Below are positions 40,483-52,406 of a stretch of 64,000 bases of DNA, one piece after another. Under the pieces are notes generated by a model. The model worked only from the letters and a program-made list of their open reading frames with translations, was not told the DNA's origin and did not search any database. The stretch is from Lunularia cruciata. Taxonomy: Eukaryota; Streptophyta; Marchantiopsida; Lunulariales; Lunulariaceae. The translations under genes were made by a program, and so were the position numbers. The stretch is from positions 5,833,001-5,897,000 of the forward strand of contig OX419758.1 of assembly GCA_948567375.1 (NCBI GenBank), in the 5' to 3' direction. Positions within the stretch are counted from its first letter, which is position 1. Every line of letters begins with the position of its first letter.

Positions 40483-41141
40483 AGCATCCAAAGAAGCATC
40501 ACCTAGTGTGATTGTTTTACTATGGATTGCACAAGCCAATGCTCTTTGTAGAGCAATGGTCACATGTCTAAAATATTGGAGGATTCCAAGATGGAGTGCC
40601 AAGGGAGGAGTGCTACTAGCGGCATCTCATTCCCTTGCTGACTCACACGCGAGTCCAAATATTTTTGTCACTCTTACAAGACCCGACTTCAACCATTCGG
40701 CATCGGGATTCCTTTGCGTCTTCCGATCCAATGTAACACTACATCTACCGGTCACAACGCACCCTCAGCCATTCTTGAACTAAGTTTGGGCTCAATACGC
40801 CTTACTAACAAATCCAATGTTCCTAAGCGCATCATCACAATAGTGGAGTGCTAGACTTTGGCTGATACACAAGGGCCTCTCATTAGATGGGAAACTCTCG
40901 ATCCGGCTAAAGCTAGCGCTCTGACACACACCATGTGCGCCTGAGCCTTTGCAACCTCTGTGTATGGACACAAGCTCTGCAAGAAGCAACACCATGGAGA
41001 ACCGCAATGCCAACTCCCATTGAGAATTGATGTCCGACTACAAAGTGCCCCCTATGAACATCACATCAAGGAGTGAATTGAGCTCTTCAAATCAATCCAC
41101 GAGATGAACCCCGCGTCACTCAAATCTAACATGCTAGGTAG
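40483..41141. other. Unassigned sequence, left part
   Basis: About 660 bp between the E3 LTR and E8, less AT-rich than the LTRs. It is the same pre-insertion locus as 53142-53802. No frame, RNA gene or repeat family is recognised; short frames (for example 40472-40783 plus) show no known motif. Confidence 0.6.
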
Positions 41142-41881
41142 TGTAATACCAAGAGCTAGCCATATGATCTAAATGTGAAATTTGGTTTAGTAACATCTAG
41201 AATGATGTTATACATGATGGTCAAAATAGATCAGATAGAAGTATCACCAAAAGAGTACTTCTACAAATACGGCAAAAACTAAAATAGACTTGAAAACCTT
41301 AGAACCAATGGCTAGACATATGATTTAAAGGTTAGAATTGGTTTGGTAACATGTGGATGGATGTTATACATGATGGATTAAATACATCAAAAATATGTAT
41401 CACCAAAAGGGGACTTCTACTAATAGAGTAGGAATCAAAATATGCCTAAAATCTTTGAAGGCAATTTCGGAGGCTTAAACAAATGAATTAGGCCTTGAAA
41501 ATGTGCAGGGTCCTATTCCCCAATAGAGGAAGGGTTGGACTTCCCTCCTCCTTGCTTTGTCTTGTCTAGAGCTTTCCAATGGTACCTCACTCATGTGATT
41601 CTGAGATTCCTACAAGAAGATTCTCTAAAAGATTCCCTCCGGTCAAAGCTTGTTTGACCAACCAGATAGGACCAAGACTGACATGTCACCCATCCAAGTA
41701 AGTAATCCAAGGGTGGAGCTTGCTGACATGTCACCTATCTGTGTGCCTAATCTTATGGTAGAGCTTCCTTGGAGGAGATCTTCTTTGTTTATATAATAAA
41801 GAGAAGGTGCTCCTTTGGGGCATCAGATGATTGAGTGTGAAATTTGTGTTTTCTCTCTTCTCTTGTCCTTGGAGTATTATA
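41142..41881 (+). repeat. E8 5' LTR
   Basis: TGTAATACCAAGAGC to GGAGTATTATA, 740 bp, with a TATA-like TTATATAATA near 41790-41800. Confidence 0.88.
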
Positions 41882-41882
41882 A

Positions 41883-41894
41883 TGGTATTAGAGC
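41883..41894 (+). promoter_or_regulatory. E8 primer binding site, tRNA-iMet type
   Basis: TGGTATTAGAGC, one base from the plant iMet primer site TGGTATCAGAGC, one base inside the LTR. Confidence 0.85.
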
Positions 41895-42022
41895 AAGTGT
41901 TTTAGTCCAAGAGAGTGGATCACCCCTCTTGGAAGAACACAAACTACTGAAACTGAGTAATTTGAGGTGGAGAACATAGAGTAATTGCTAGACTTAGGAA
42001 GGACTTTTAGAGAACTGATGGG

Positions 42023-43640
42023 ATGGATGCATCAAGAGGACAATTTCCCACAGCTAGCTTTCCATTCTTGAATCCATTCCACATCAATGTTATGTACATC
42101 CAGCGTGAGCAAATGAGATTATCGTTAGTTTATCACTTTGGAGTAGAATTCATGGATAGGGTGATGAACTCACCAAACCCGGTGATTCTACATGTGGTGG
42201 TATACAATAGAGAGTGGGATTTGACAATCTACATTCTATTATGATATTACGGATGTGAAATGTCCCAAATCCTCTCCCTTTCAACACTCAAGTGGAAATT
42301 TATTCTATAGTGAGACCGAAAGTGATGTTTAGAGATTTTGTGGTTAGGAATTTTGGTGAGGAGTATTATCAACGAGTGATAGCTTCTAAGGTCCCATTGG
42401 TAGTTCCAATAGTTTATGTGCCTTTTAAAGTGATCATATTGACTTTGTATTGAAGTAGACATTAGCAATTGAGTGTTGCAGGAACCATGGATCCGCAATT
42501 GCAAGAGGTGGTGCAATGAATGCAAGGGATGTTGAATGAATTTTGAGAGATTAAGATGACCATGGAGACATTACAAAGTCAAGTGCAAATCCTCAAGAAT
42601 GACCAAGCAATGCAAGAAGAGCCATCTCAAAAACCCATACCTATGACTAAAGTACTTGGAGAGGCATCCGTGCCTACGAACCCTGTCAACGATGAAGCCA
42701 TATTGCTACTCCGGATGAAGAAGACCTGCAACATTGAGCCTTACAAGGGGTAGCATACGATGGGAGTAGTGGAAAATTGGATCTTGAGAATGAATTGAAA
42801 TTTTTGATTCTTCTCAACTGAGATCACAAAGTATGCTACAAGCGTATTTGCATGTGGGTACTTGACCAATAAAGCCCTCACATGGTATGATGTTTGGGAA
42901 TGATTCATGTTGGCAGAGAGAAGGGAGGTCACGTGGACAGCAATGCAAGAAGGATTGTTGAAGAATTTCCAATCGGTGGATTCCGTGCAAATGGTCCAAA
43001 TCCAACTATGGGGATTGAGATAGAAGAACATCGTACAAGAGTATATGGAGGCATTTCTGGATCTACAAGTTGCAATAACCAACATGAGTCCAGCAAAGGC
43101 TCTCAACAATTTCAAATGAGGGTTGAAGGAGCAAATTTGCCAAGAAATCATGGTGCAAAATCCTTGCATGGTATTTGAAGCCATTGCTTGTGCATAGGGA
43201 ATAGTAGGAGCATTGGGTGGAGGTGAAGGATTAGTTCCACCTCAAAATTATTGGGTAGAAATGCCATACATGGGTGGACTAGTACCAATGGAATTGGGCA
43301 ACCTTTGATTTTGAGATCAAGGAGCACGACCGCTTCAAGGAGAGCATGGACGGGGCAAAGAATAAAGAGATGGAGTCCCATGAGGAGAAGGAACTCAAGG
43401 AGAACAATGCCATTGTTACAATTGTGGCCATATTGAGCACATATCTACCAATTGTTGCGCTCGATTCCCTAGAGGCCCTTGGCCTTCATATAGGCAATCT
43501 TTAAATAACATGGAGAGGTGCACTAAAGAGGAGGAGGTAGAAATCACTTTAGAAAACAAAGATTGCAAGTAAATGTACCTCATGGCCTTATTGGCTCAAT
43601 AAAGAAGCAAAGAAGCAAGGGAAGGAAGAAGACAAATGCG
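42023..43640 (+). pseudogene. gag: E8 gag (decayed)
   Basis: N-terminal frame 42023-42244 (FHINVMYIQREQMR, VYNREWDLTIYILL), then 42483-42753 with coiled-coil-like MLNEF.EIKMTMETLQSQVQ. The capsid part near 42770-43190 has stops and shifts (AYLHVGTxPIKPSHGMM-like region). One CCHC knuckle, CYNCGHIEHISTNC, lies near 43405-43450. The protease follows directly. Too many breaks for function. Confidence 0.78.
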
Positions 43641-44130
43641 CAAAGGTCTTGAAAGGCAACCTCACAATTGATTGTTGTGAATGGAGTCCTAGAAGGCAAT
43701 CAAATGAAAGTATTAATAGATCCGGGAGCAACAGAGAATTTCTTGTCTTGCTCTATTGCAATAAGATCGGGAATGGATCTAGAGAGAGATGAGAGTGAAG
43801 AAGTAGAGTTACCTTACGGGCAAACAAAGAGGATTGAATCATTACCCAGATGGGTAACACTCTCTATAGGAGGATATCAAGAAGCAATTGAGTGGCAGTG
43901 ATACAATTAGCTCACTATGATGCAATCTTAAGCATGATATGGATGGAGCATTATAACCCTATGGTAGATTGGAGGAAGAAAGTAGTGAGAACCCACCACT
44001 GGTCAATCATTGGAGTTAAAGAAAAATCACACATGCAAGAACTGCATTTGTATGTCATAGGGACGGCAATTGTCTATAAGACCGATAGATGTTTTATAGG
44101 TCTAATAAGAGAAGTCCAGAGTGCACAACT
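43641..44130 (+). pseudogene. E8 protease
   Basis: Frames 43668-43901 and 43892 on. The active site reads VLIDPGATENFLSCSIA, with Pro where retropepsins usually have Ser or Thr after the catalytic Asp. It continues RSGMDLERDESEEVELP and a second patch, [23 protein letters not shown] one-base shift near 43895 separates the halves. Confidence 0.75.
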
Positions 44131-44854
44131 TGATGGGAAAATTCTTGAGAACTTAAAAGATGTGGTGGATGAGTTTCAAGATGTCTTTCCCGATGATCTA
44201 CCCTTAGGATTACCACCAAAAAAGAGAGTAGATCATAAAATTGAGACACTCCCAGGGAAGACACCTCCTTGTAAGGCCCCATATCGCCTATCACCTCATG
44301 AGTTGGAAGAGTGTAAGACTCAAATTGAGATGCTACAAAATGGGTTCATCCAACCTAGCATATCACCATACGGAGCTCCTATCTTGTTTGTGAAAAAGAA
44401 GGACGGTACAAGAAGGACGGTACGGTGCATTGACTATCAAGGTCTCAATCAGCAAACAGTGAAGAAAAAATATCCCTTACCTTGCATGGATGACCTGTTT
44501 GATCAACTCCATGGAGCAAGATACTTCACCAAATTGGACTTGAGGAGTGGTTACAATCAAAATTATAGAGGAGGATGTGTACAAAATTGCCTTTTGAACC
44601 AAGTATGGCCACTTTGAGTATCTGGTGATGGCTTTTGGCCTCACCAATGCACTTGCACTTTCATGAGTCTAATGAATGACATATTTCATCCATACTTGGA
44701 TAAGTCTATTATCGTCTTCTTGGATGACATCTTAGTATACAGTAGCACAATGATGGAACACAAACAACATCTACAAGAAGTCCTCCAAATTCTAAGACAA
44801 AATCAATTATATGCTAAAATCTCAAAATGCAAGTCTAAAGTAGACTACTTTGGG
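44131..44854 (+). pseudogene. E8 reverse transcriptase, first part
   Basis: [23 protein letters not shown], then [40 protein letters not shown], with a frameshift near 44570. The catalytic segment [15 protein letters not shown] (FLDD) lies near 44705-44750. A small in-place duplication (ACGGTACAAGAAGG) near 44400 gives the extra RRT. E9 inserted at 44855 within the segment that reads VDYLGHRVSA in E12. Confidence 0.82.
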
Positions 44855-45217
44855 TGTAAAAGACCAAAACCGAGGAGAGAAATAGGAGAATGGAAATTCA
44901 CATTGGGACACTTGAATGAGGGAAAACTCCAAATGCCTAGCATGAGCTTTGGCCTTGGTATTTATAGGTAGCATACAAGACCCTTGAAGCTTCTCAAGAA
45001 GCTTCCTTGAGCCGCTTTCTTGGAGTGCAAGCCAAGTTAACTAGGAAGCTTCTCAAGAAGCTTCCTTCTAGAAGCTATCTACTTAGGGCGCAAGTTAACT
45101 AGTTGGGAAGCTTCCCAAGAAGCTTCTTAGATGCTTCTAGAATATTCTAGGCTATTTTGTCTTATTCTCTACTTCGTAAGCCCGACTAACTTCGTCACTA
45201 AACTCCATATTGTTACA
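44855..45217 (-). repeat. E9 3' LTR, with an internal deletion
   Basis: 363 bp against 423 bp for the other LTR; about 60 bp between repeated GAAGCTTC...CTTCCTTC blocks are missing. It is full of AAGCTTC motifs, many forming short inverted repeats. The polypurine tract (minus GGCGGGGGAATA) lies at 45218-45230. Confidence 0.87.
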
Positions 45218-45229
45218 TATTCCCCCGCC

Positions 45230-45541
45230 GCTAGTTGGTGACGTCCTCGTTGCTAGCGAAGCTTCGAATTCCTTGATGGCCATCTGTGCATTTTGGAGGT
45301 AAGAAAGAGGTTCCCATGTGGCATCATGAAGGGGATACCCTTTCCAAAGGACCTTGTACTCCGTATGTTGGCGACGACCTCGTTGAATATGGTGACGCGC
45401 AAGGATACAATCAACTTCATACTCCTCATGATCATTGATAGGGATAGGAAGAGGGGGAGGTTGGACTCGAGAGGAAAAGGAAGAAGGGTTAGGAACAAAG
45501 GGTTTCAACTTGGAAACATGAAAGATAGGATGGATACGCAT
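45230..45541 (-). CDS. E9 integrase C-terminus with chromodomain
   Basis: Integrase tail MRIHPIFHVSKLKPFVP, a Pro/Ser linker, then a chromodomain: EEYEVDCILARHH, TEYKVLWKGYP and HDATWEPLSYLQNAQ. The aromatic positions seen (Y, W, W) fit a chromodomain that could bind methylated histone, as in chromoviruses, which use it to steer integration. The frame reads on into the LTR to 45152. It is joined to the core through a TAA-containing gap near 45550. Confidence 0.87.
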
Positions 45542-46759
45542 GTGACAAGGTAAGGCAAGTCAATAAGCAACAGGAGAGATAATGTGGGTGATATCAAAGG
45601 GTCCTATCCAATTAGGAGCAAGTTTACAAACTTGGGTATCAAGTGGGAGAGGGAGGTTACTAGAGGATAGCATGACTTTATCACTAACTTCAAAGGTGAG
45701 ATCACGACGATGATGGTCGGCATATTGTTTTTGGCGATTCTGAGCAACAAGGAGGTGAGATTTGGCTTGTTGGAGAGATTGGGATATAGTGGTCAAGAAT
45801 GTAGAAGTATGAGGAACCGAAGAGGGAGGGGAGCAAGAAGAGAATCTGGAACAAGCGGATCTTGGCCAAAATTGAGAAAGAAGGAAGAAAATCTAGTGCT
45901 TGCCTGTTTGGAATTGTTGTAGGCAAATTCTGCAGTTGCAAGACGTTCATCCCAGTTGGTATGGTGGACATTGACAAAGGCCCGCAACATATCCCCCAAT
46001 GTATGATTGGCGTGTTCGGTTTGTCCATCAATTTGAGGATGATAGGCCGTGGACAAAGCAAGCTTGGTGCCAGGTATCTGGAAGACTGCTTGCCAAAACT
46101 TCCCAGTAAATTGAGGATCACGGTCGGAGATGAGTACACATGGCATCCCATGATGCTTGAAGACATTGTGGAAGTAGATTTGCACTAAGGTTGGAGCATC
46201 TACGGTATCACAGGTTGGTGCCAAGTGGATTTGCTTACTAAGCTTATCCACAAACACCACAATTGCGGTGTGTCCTTGTTTTGTCTTTGGCAAGGATGTG
46301 ATGAGATCCAAGCTCACATGCTCCCAATGAGTGGATGGAATGGTGAGTGGTTGAAGGAGTCCACTCGGCTTCTGGTTGCTGGCCTTGTTCCGTTGGCAAC
46401 TCTCACATGATTGGACAAAGTCTCAAACATCTCGTGTCATGTTGGGCCACCACCATTGGTGTTGGAGGGTGCCCAAGGTCTTGTCCACTCCCATGTGACC
46501 AGCTATTGGTAAATCATGGGCTTCTTGAAGGCGCACAAGTCAAAGATCACCTTTGGTTGGAACATAGATCTGGTCTTTATGGAATAAAAGGCCTTCCTTG
46601 AAGGAGAAGGTGTTGTATTCCTTGTCGCATGCTGTCAAACGACCATGTACCATTTGGAAGAAGTGATCTTGTTGTAGGGCTGATTGAAACTCATTATGGA
46701 CCTTAGGGTCAATGGACACCGTTGTAATTGCCGCCGTGATGAGAGGAAGATCCTTCAAA
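45542..46759 (-). pseudogene. int: E9 integrase
   Basis: Core frame 45793-46317: SLDLITSLPKTKQGHTAIVVF (first Asp), LISDRDPQFTGKFWQ (second Asp), YHPQIDGQTEHANHTL (Glu). The N-terminal part 46540-46758 has EFQSALQQDHFF; the HHCC region at 46330-46540 shows SCESCQR-like sequence and a stop near 46415. The segment 45560-45796 has LLVAQNRQKQYADHHRRDL and NWIGPFDI. A few stops and one shift near 45795. Confidence 0.85.
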
Positions 46760-46767
46760 TCAGGTTG

Positions 46768-48000
46768 TCATGATAGAGCATCGGGGATGACATGGAACTG
46801 ACCTGGTTTGTACTCAAGTTTGATGTCAAACAATTGGAGTTGCTCTTCCCATCGATGATGCCGACTCTTCATGTTCTCCAAGTGTAAGGTCTGCAACAAT
46901 GGTTTGTGATCAGTTTGCATGATCACTTGTTTCCCCAAGAGATAATGCCTCCATACCTTGGTGGCATATACCATTGCAAGTTGTTCCCGATCTCAAGCAG
47001 AGTAATTTCTTTCAGCTGTATTTAGTCGGTGAGACACAAAGGCAATATGATGTAGTCCATCTGGAAATTCTTGTTGCAACACAGCTCCAATCACAAAGTT
47101 AGAAGCATCAAAATCAACCATACAAGGTAGTTGAGGATCATATGGTTGAAGAATGGGTCTTGAAGACACCATATGCTTTAACTTCTGGAATGCTTCTTCA
47201 TGCTTGGTGGTCCATTGGAAGCTCAAGTTCTTTCCCAAGAGGTCAGTCAATGGTGCAGCCATGTGAGCATAATAGTGGATGAACCGTCGGTAAAAACTAG
47301 CCAATCCATTGAATGCTTGTACTTCTGTAGCATCCTTTGGGGTAGGCCAATCAGTAGTGGCCTTGATCTTCTCTTCTTCCATCTTGATCTCCTCTAATGA
47401 GATCTTATGACCCAAGAAGGTAACCTCCTTCTGCCAAAAAGCACACTTTGACTTCTTGTAGTAGAAATTTCACTGTCGTAGTCGTTTTAGGACTTCTGGC
47501 ACATGATTCACATGTTTTGCCTTTGTCCTGCTATAGACTAGAATATCATCTAAGAACACCACCACGGACCAATCCAATAGTCCCTCCAACACCTGATGCA
47601 TCTGATCCATGAAGACTATTGGAGCATTAGTGAGTCCAAAAGGTAGAACTCTCCACTCGAAATGTCTATACCTTGTGCGAAAGGCAGTCTTTTGCACGTC
47701 CTCTCCTTCAATAGGAATTTGCCAATAGCCGCTACAAAGATCCAGCTTGGAAAAGTAGCGTGCTCCACTTAGTTGATCAAGCAGGTCATCGATCCGAGGC
47801 AAGGGATATGCATTCTTCACAGTTTGCTTATTGAGTCCACGGTAATCAATACGGAAACAAAGTCCTCCATCCTTCTTTGGAACAAATAGTACCAGTGCTC
47901 CCCAAGGAGAGGTACTATGTCATATGAAATCCTTCTCCAACAACTCTATAAGTGTTGTTTGCAACTCCTCCAACTCCTTTGGTGAGAGCCGATAGATTTG
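46768..48000 (-). pseudogene. pol: E9 reverse transcriptase and RNase H
   Basis: [40 protein letters not shown], catalytic [13 protein letters not shown] (FLDD) in 47470-47820, then thumb VQAFNGLASFYRRFI. RNase H: CMVDFDASNFVIGAVLQQ and VIMQTDHKPLLQTL. Breaks: TGA near 46768 (ALS.QPDL, likely CGA), a stop near 46993 (YSA.DREQLA) and one near 47420-47470. The segment joining protease to RT (47920-48000) has SPKELEELQTTLIELLEKDF. Confidence 0.87.
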
Positions 48001-48769
48001 TCTACTCATTGGAGTACTCCTTGGCAATAACTTGATCTTGAAAGGCATACCTTGATCGGAGGGTAATCCCTTTGGCAGATCATCCGGAAACACATCTGCA
48101 AATTCCTGAACTATCCAATCAACCATTGCTTGATGAGGCTCTTGGCCCTCCTCAGATTGTTCTTGTGCAATCGGCTTGACCCACACAACAAATACAGACT
48201 TATCTTCCTCCAAAGCTTGCTCTATGGCCGCTTCATTAACAAACTTCCCTTCCAGGGACTCATCTCTCTTCCAAGCTTGCTCTATGGTTGCCTTCTTGGC
48301 AAACTCCCCATCTTGGGACTCATCTCCCTTCCAGATTCGCTCTATGGCTACCTTCTCGACAAACTTCCCATCTAGGGACTGACTATTCTTAGGCGTCTTA
48401 CTCAGAGGTGCTAGACAACCTAATAAGAAATTTCTACCTTGGTGTTGTACTTGAATTTGTCGTCGGGTCCAATCAAATTGAACCTTATGACGTTCAAGCC
48501 AAGGTAGACCCAAAATGATATCATAGTGTAGAGGTGCCACTACAAACCTCATACACTCCAAATACTCCTTCCCAATCTTGAAGGTAACAAGATGTGAGGT
48601 GCGGAATGCAAAACCCTTTCTACCATCCGCCATCATCAAACTACTTCCAAACACTGGCTTGATAGGAATACCCAATTCCTTTGCTACTTGCATAGACATG
48701 CAATTTTCTGAACTTCTAGAATCAACCAAAATCTTACAACCCCGATTAGATATCGTACCTTACAAGTGA
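48001..48769 (-). CDS. E9 protease and repeat-bearing linker
   Basis: Retropepsin part: ILVDSRSSENCMSMQVA, where the usual DSG is DSR (Gly to Arg), so this copy is likely inactive. Then YDIILGLPWLERHKVQFDW. After it comes a linker with three tandem ~22-residue repeats: SLDGKFVEKVAIERIWKGDE, SQDGEFAKKATIEQAWKRDE and SLEGKFVNEAAIEQALEEDK (48210-48385). The linker ends before [20 protein letters not shown], the RT entrance. Confidence 0.82.
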
Positions 48770-48832
48770 AGCAAACTTGCATAGGTCGAGCTTTCAATCC
48801 CATTGGAACTAATCAAGCTCCCAGTAGGCGGC

Positions 48833-49742
48833 TCAAAATCTCCTACTAGGATTCTTTGTTTCCCTGAACATTTTGTTCCACAAACTCCATTTGGGCAACT
48901 TGTCAAGGTCGCCCATTCCTAAGTGGACATTCAGCAATGCAATGTCCAACTTGGTGACGATAAAAGCAACCTCCATTTTGTCATAATCTTTCTTCATATG
49001 CTGTGCCAAGTGGTCTTTGTTGGATAGCATCAATCTCTATTGGTACTGGTTCTTCCACTCGTGGTACTGGTAGGCTTTGTGTAGGTTGAGGTCAAGACCA
49101 AGTTGTCACAACTAAGGAATCAAAATGCTCAACCAATTGCATGGCTTCTTCTACGTTTTGTGGCTCCCGCATGGTCACCTCCAATTTGGTTAGTGACTTC
49201 AATCCTCGCACAAATTGATCTAGAACTTCACCTTCTTGGATATCTGGAATTTGCATGATGATGTTCTGAAATTGTGTGATGTAGCTTCTCACTGAGCCAA
49301 TCTGCCTCAACTCCGCCAATTCATCTCGTGCGGCTTGGGTGGCATTTATAGTTTGAAATCGACCAAGTATTGCATCCTTGAATTCTGCCCATGTCGAAAT
49401 CGGTGTAACAATTTGTCGTTCAGCTCTTTCTACTCGGAATCGCCACCAAAGTTTTGCCACACCATCCAATTGGCTAGAAGCCAAGAGAATTTGTTTTCGC
49501 TTGTCTTGAAGATTGGTGGCTTCAAAGTAACATTCGCAGTCAAACACAAAATTCTCCACTGTGCCTGGAAGATTCTTGCCTTCAAACACCTTGGGTTTCG
49601 GAAATCGAATGTGACCTTCTCCATCTCGAACTGGTGCTCTGTCTATTTGTTCTCGTTGTTGTTGGTCTCGTTCATCCAACAATTGAGTAAGATGCTCAAT
49701 TTGTTGTTGCATTGCAAGGATAACATTCAATATTGCCGCCAT
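48833..49742 (-). pseudogene. gag: E9 gag
   Basis: Frame of 216 codons from 49742: an N-terminal coiled coil (AMQQQIEHLTQLLDERDQQQ), then a retrotransposon gag domain: FEGKNLPGTVENFVFDCECY, LDGVAKLWWRF, TWAEFKDAILGRFQ and VLDQFVRGLKSLTKLEV. A TGA at 49092 leads to the nucleocapsid part, where CFYRHQVGHCIAEC is a knuckle with the second Cys changed to Arg. Then a few stops before the protease. Confidence 0.85.
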
Positions 49743-50000
49743 CGCTACTACTCTATTCTACTACACTCAATTTATCTAGTTGATTAAAACATAGAAACAA
49801 CACGTCCATTGTTCTCCATAAGTTACAATTGGAAGTATCAAGGGTTCCTTTGACACGGTGATCATGTGTAGAAAATCTTGCCCAAAGCGCGAGGTGATGA
49901 ATTGTGTGAAACGATGCTTTGGTAATATCTGGACATGAAAGTCCCAATGGTTTGGTGGAAGTGGATTTGGTGGTCCATAAATTCCATCCATCCCATTCCT

Positions 50001-50012
50001 GCTCTGATACCA
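50001..50012 (-). promoter_or_regulatory. E9 primer binding site, tRNA-iMet
   Basis: Minus-strand TGGTATCAGAGC, a perfect iMet primer site one base inside the 5' LTR. The leader 49743-50000 holds no frame of note. Confidence 0.92.
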
Positions 50013-50013
50013 A

Positions 50014-50436
50014 TGTAAAAGACCAAAACTGAGGAGAGAAATAGGAGAATGGAAATTCATATTGGGACACTTGAATGAGGGAAAACTCTTAATGCCTAGC
50101 ATGAGCTTCGGCCTTGGTATTTATAGGTAGCATACAAGACCCTTGAAGCTTCTCAAGAAGCTTCCTTGAGCCTCTTTCTTGGAGTGCAAGCCAAGTTAAC
50201 TAGGAAGCTTCTCAAGAAGCTTCCTTCCAAAAGCCGTCTACTTGGCATGCAAGCTAAGCTAGTTAGAAGCTTCTAGAAGCTTCCTTCTAGAAGCTATCTA
50301 CTTAGGGCGCAAGTTAACTAGTTGGGAAGCTTCCCAAGAAGCTTCTTAGATGCTTCTAGAATATTCTAGGCTATTTTGTCTTATTCTCTACTTTGTAAGC
50401 CCAACTAACTTCGTCACTAAACTCCATATTGTTACA
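50014..50436 (-). repeat. E9 5' LTR
   Basis: 423 bp, minus strand TGTAACAATATGG to GGTCTTTTACA, with the same AAGCTTC-rich core as the 3' LTR. Confidence 0.9.
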
Positions 50437-51122
50437 TCGGGCATAGAGTAAGCATAAAGTGCATTCAAGTATTGATGGATAAAAAATTCAAAAATGGAGT
50501 GCCCTAGATGATCAAACTTAAATCAAGAGCTTCTTGGGGTTGACGAGATTCTATAATAGATTTGTCAAAGACTTCTCCAAGGTTGCACAACCTTTAATAG
50601 CACTACTTGGCAAGGAGAAGAAGTGGACATGGAGAACCGCATAAGAGTTGGCCTTTCAAGAATTGAAAGCCGCCTTGTTACATGCACCAATCTTGAAGTG
50701 GTATGCCTCAAAATGTCCAATCAAGTTGGCTATAGATGCATCAAGCATAGCAAAAAGAGAAATCCTACAACAAGAGTGGCATGATGGATGGCATCCAATT
50801 GCATATTTCTCTCAAAAGTTATTACCAATAAAGTACAACTACCACACCACAGAACAAGAAGAGTTGGTCATTGTTCTTGCAACCAAGCATTGGAAGCATT
50901 ATTTGGGTAAGAAGGCATTTGTAGTAGAGACAGACCATAAACCTCTAGTTTACCTCGAGACACAAAAGGATCTATCTTATCACTAGATTTGGTGGGCAGA
51001 GTGGCAACAATGCTTCAACATGACAATCACCTGCATGGAAAGTAAGAAGCAACTTGCATATACATTCACCTGCATGCCAATAACAAACAACTTGGTGGTA
51101 AAGGTTAAGATTAACCCTAAAT
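50437..51122 (+). pseudogene. E8 reverse transcriptase end and RNase H
   Basis: Continues RT after E9 (KSFLGFTGFYRRF in E12 is here a decayed version near 50530). RNase H: PIKLAIDASSIAKREILQQEW, NYHTTEQEELVIVLATKHW and FVVETDHKPLVYLETQ (50648-50986). A stop at 50984 (SYH.IWWAEW) follows. About 168 bp, including the integrase zinc-finger start, is deleted near 51150 relative to E12. Confidence 0.82.
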
Positions 51123-52185
51123 TTTGGTGAGAGATTTTGGTTGTTACAAGACCTTGGATGCAATCCAACGCCATTACTATTGGCCCAAGATGAGCAATGA
51201 TGTGATGGACTACGTGCACAACTACCTACTTTGTCAACAGAACAAAGCTTCTAATCAAGCTCATGCATGGCTACTTCAACCTCTCCCTACTCTTGCCCAA
51301 CATTGGGAACAAGTAAGTATGGATCTTGTCTGTGAATTACCCAAGACCACCTTACGATTTGACTCCATAGTGGTCTTTGTGGACCAGCTCAGCAAAATGA
51401 TTCATGTATGCTCTACCACCAAGGATGTGACCGCCCCACAAGTAGCTCAATTATACTTAGATGCAGTCTTTTCTCACCATGGCTTGTCTCAAGTACTCAT
51501 CACCGACAGAGGCACTCAATTCACTAGTTTGTTTTGGTGAACATTCTTTGGTTTCTTCAAAACCAAGTTGGTCATGTCCACAGCTTACCACCCACAAATA
51601 GATAGACAAACAAAGCGGGCTAATTGCACTATTGAAGACATGTTACTTGGTTTCACCTTAGAAGAGCAAGAGAGGTAGGACACCCTACTCCCGTTGGTGG
51701 AATTTGCTTACAACAATTTAGTGAATGCATCTACCCATGTCACTTTATTCTTCCTCATGTATGGTGAGCATCCCTTCACACCTTCTAGTTTGATGAAGAT
51801 CCATCCGGTGGCTACCAAGGTTGACGCAATCAACACATTTGTTTTTCAAATCCAACATGGTGTGGAAGCGCCAAGCATAGATTACAGATTGCACAAAATT
51901 GACAGAAGTAGTATGCTGATGCACACTATAGGCACATGGAGTTCAATGTTGGGGATCAAGTGTGGCTATTGACAACCAACCTCACATTAGTTGGACCTCG
52001 TAAGCTCAGACTTTGTTTTATTCGGCCTTTCTTGATTCTTTGTTGAGTTGGCATTGTGGCCTATCATCTCAAGCTACCACCACACATGAAGATCCATCCA
52101 ATGTTCCATGTTTCCCTACTATTCAGATATGCTCCCTGATAAGGCCAGCATCATTCCACACAAGACATTTGACCTTGACCGACAC
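51123..52185 (+). pseudogene. int: E8 integrase
   Basis: From RHYYWPKMSNDVMD and CQQNKASNQ. Core: VSMDLVCELPK (first Asp), LITDRGTQFTSLFW (second Asp) to TGA near 51538, then the Glu region DRQTKRANCTIED where the catalytic position is Lys (as in E12), then LVEFAYNNLVNASTHVT. C-terminal FNVGDQVWL-like part lies near 51940-52130, with stops. Confidence 0.82.
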
Positions 52186-52392
52186 TCATTGATGGCATGG
52201 AGGAATATGAAGTGGAGCGTATTCTCCAAAAATGCATGCGTGGTACTTGCCATTTGCGGGTAGACTATCTAGTACAATGGAAAGGTTACCCCCTCTATGA
52301 AGCAAGCTGGGAGCATGTTGCCAATTGACACATGCACCGGTGTTGGTGCAAGTATTTGAGCAACAACTACACAACGAGGACATTGCGTCTTA
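52186..52392 (+). pseudogene. E8 chromodomain
   Basis: [19 protein letters not shown], then [20 protein letters not shown] and a TGA. It matches the E12 chromodomain. Confidence 0.8.
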
Positions 52393-52406
52393 AAAGGAGG
52401 GAGGTC

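Larger units (their letters stand above)
44855..50436 (-). mobile_element. E9: chromovirus Ty3/gypsy element inserted in E8
   Basis: LTRs at 44855-45217 and 50014-50436; flanks TTGGG (44850-44854) and TCGGG (50437-50441) are a target duplication with one mismatch. Minus-strand order: perfect iMet primer site, gag, protease, RT, RNase H, integrase, chromodomain, polypurine tract. It is a different chromovirus family from E8/E12. The frames are long with few stops, so it is fairly young. Confidence 0.91.

Noticed and set aside
44990-45130. AAGCTTC clusters as a CRISPR-like or regulatory array
   Set aside because: Spacers are irregular and the repeats are short; they belong to the E9 LTR and mutate by slippage.
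45293-46188. Plus-strand frames opposite E9 integrase
   Set aside because: The minus strand shows clear chromodomain and DDE motifs; these are shadows.
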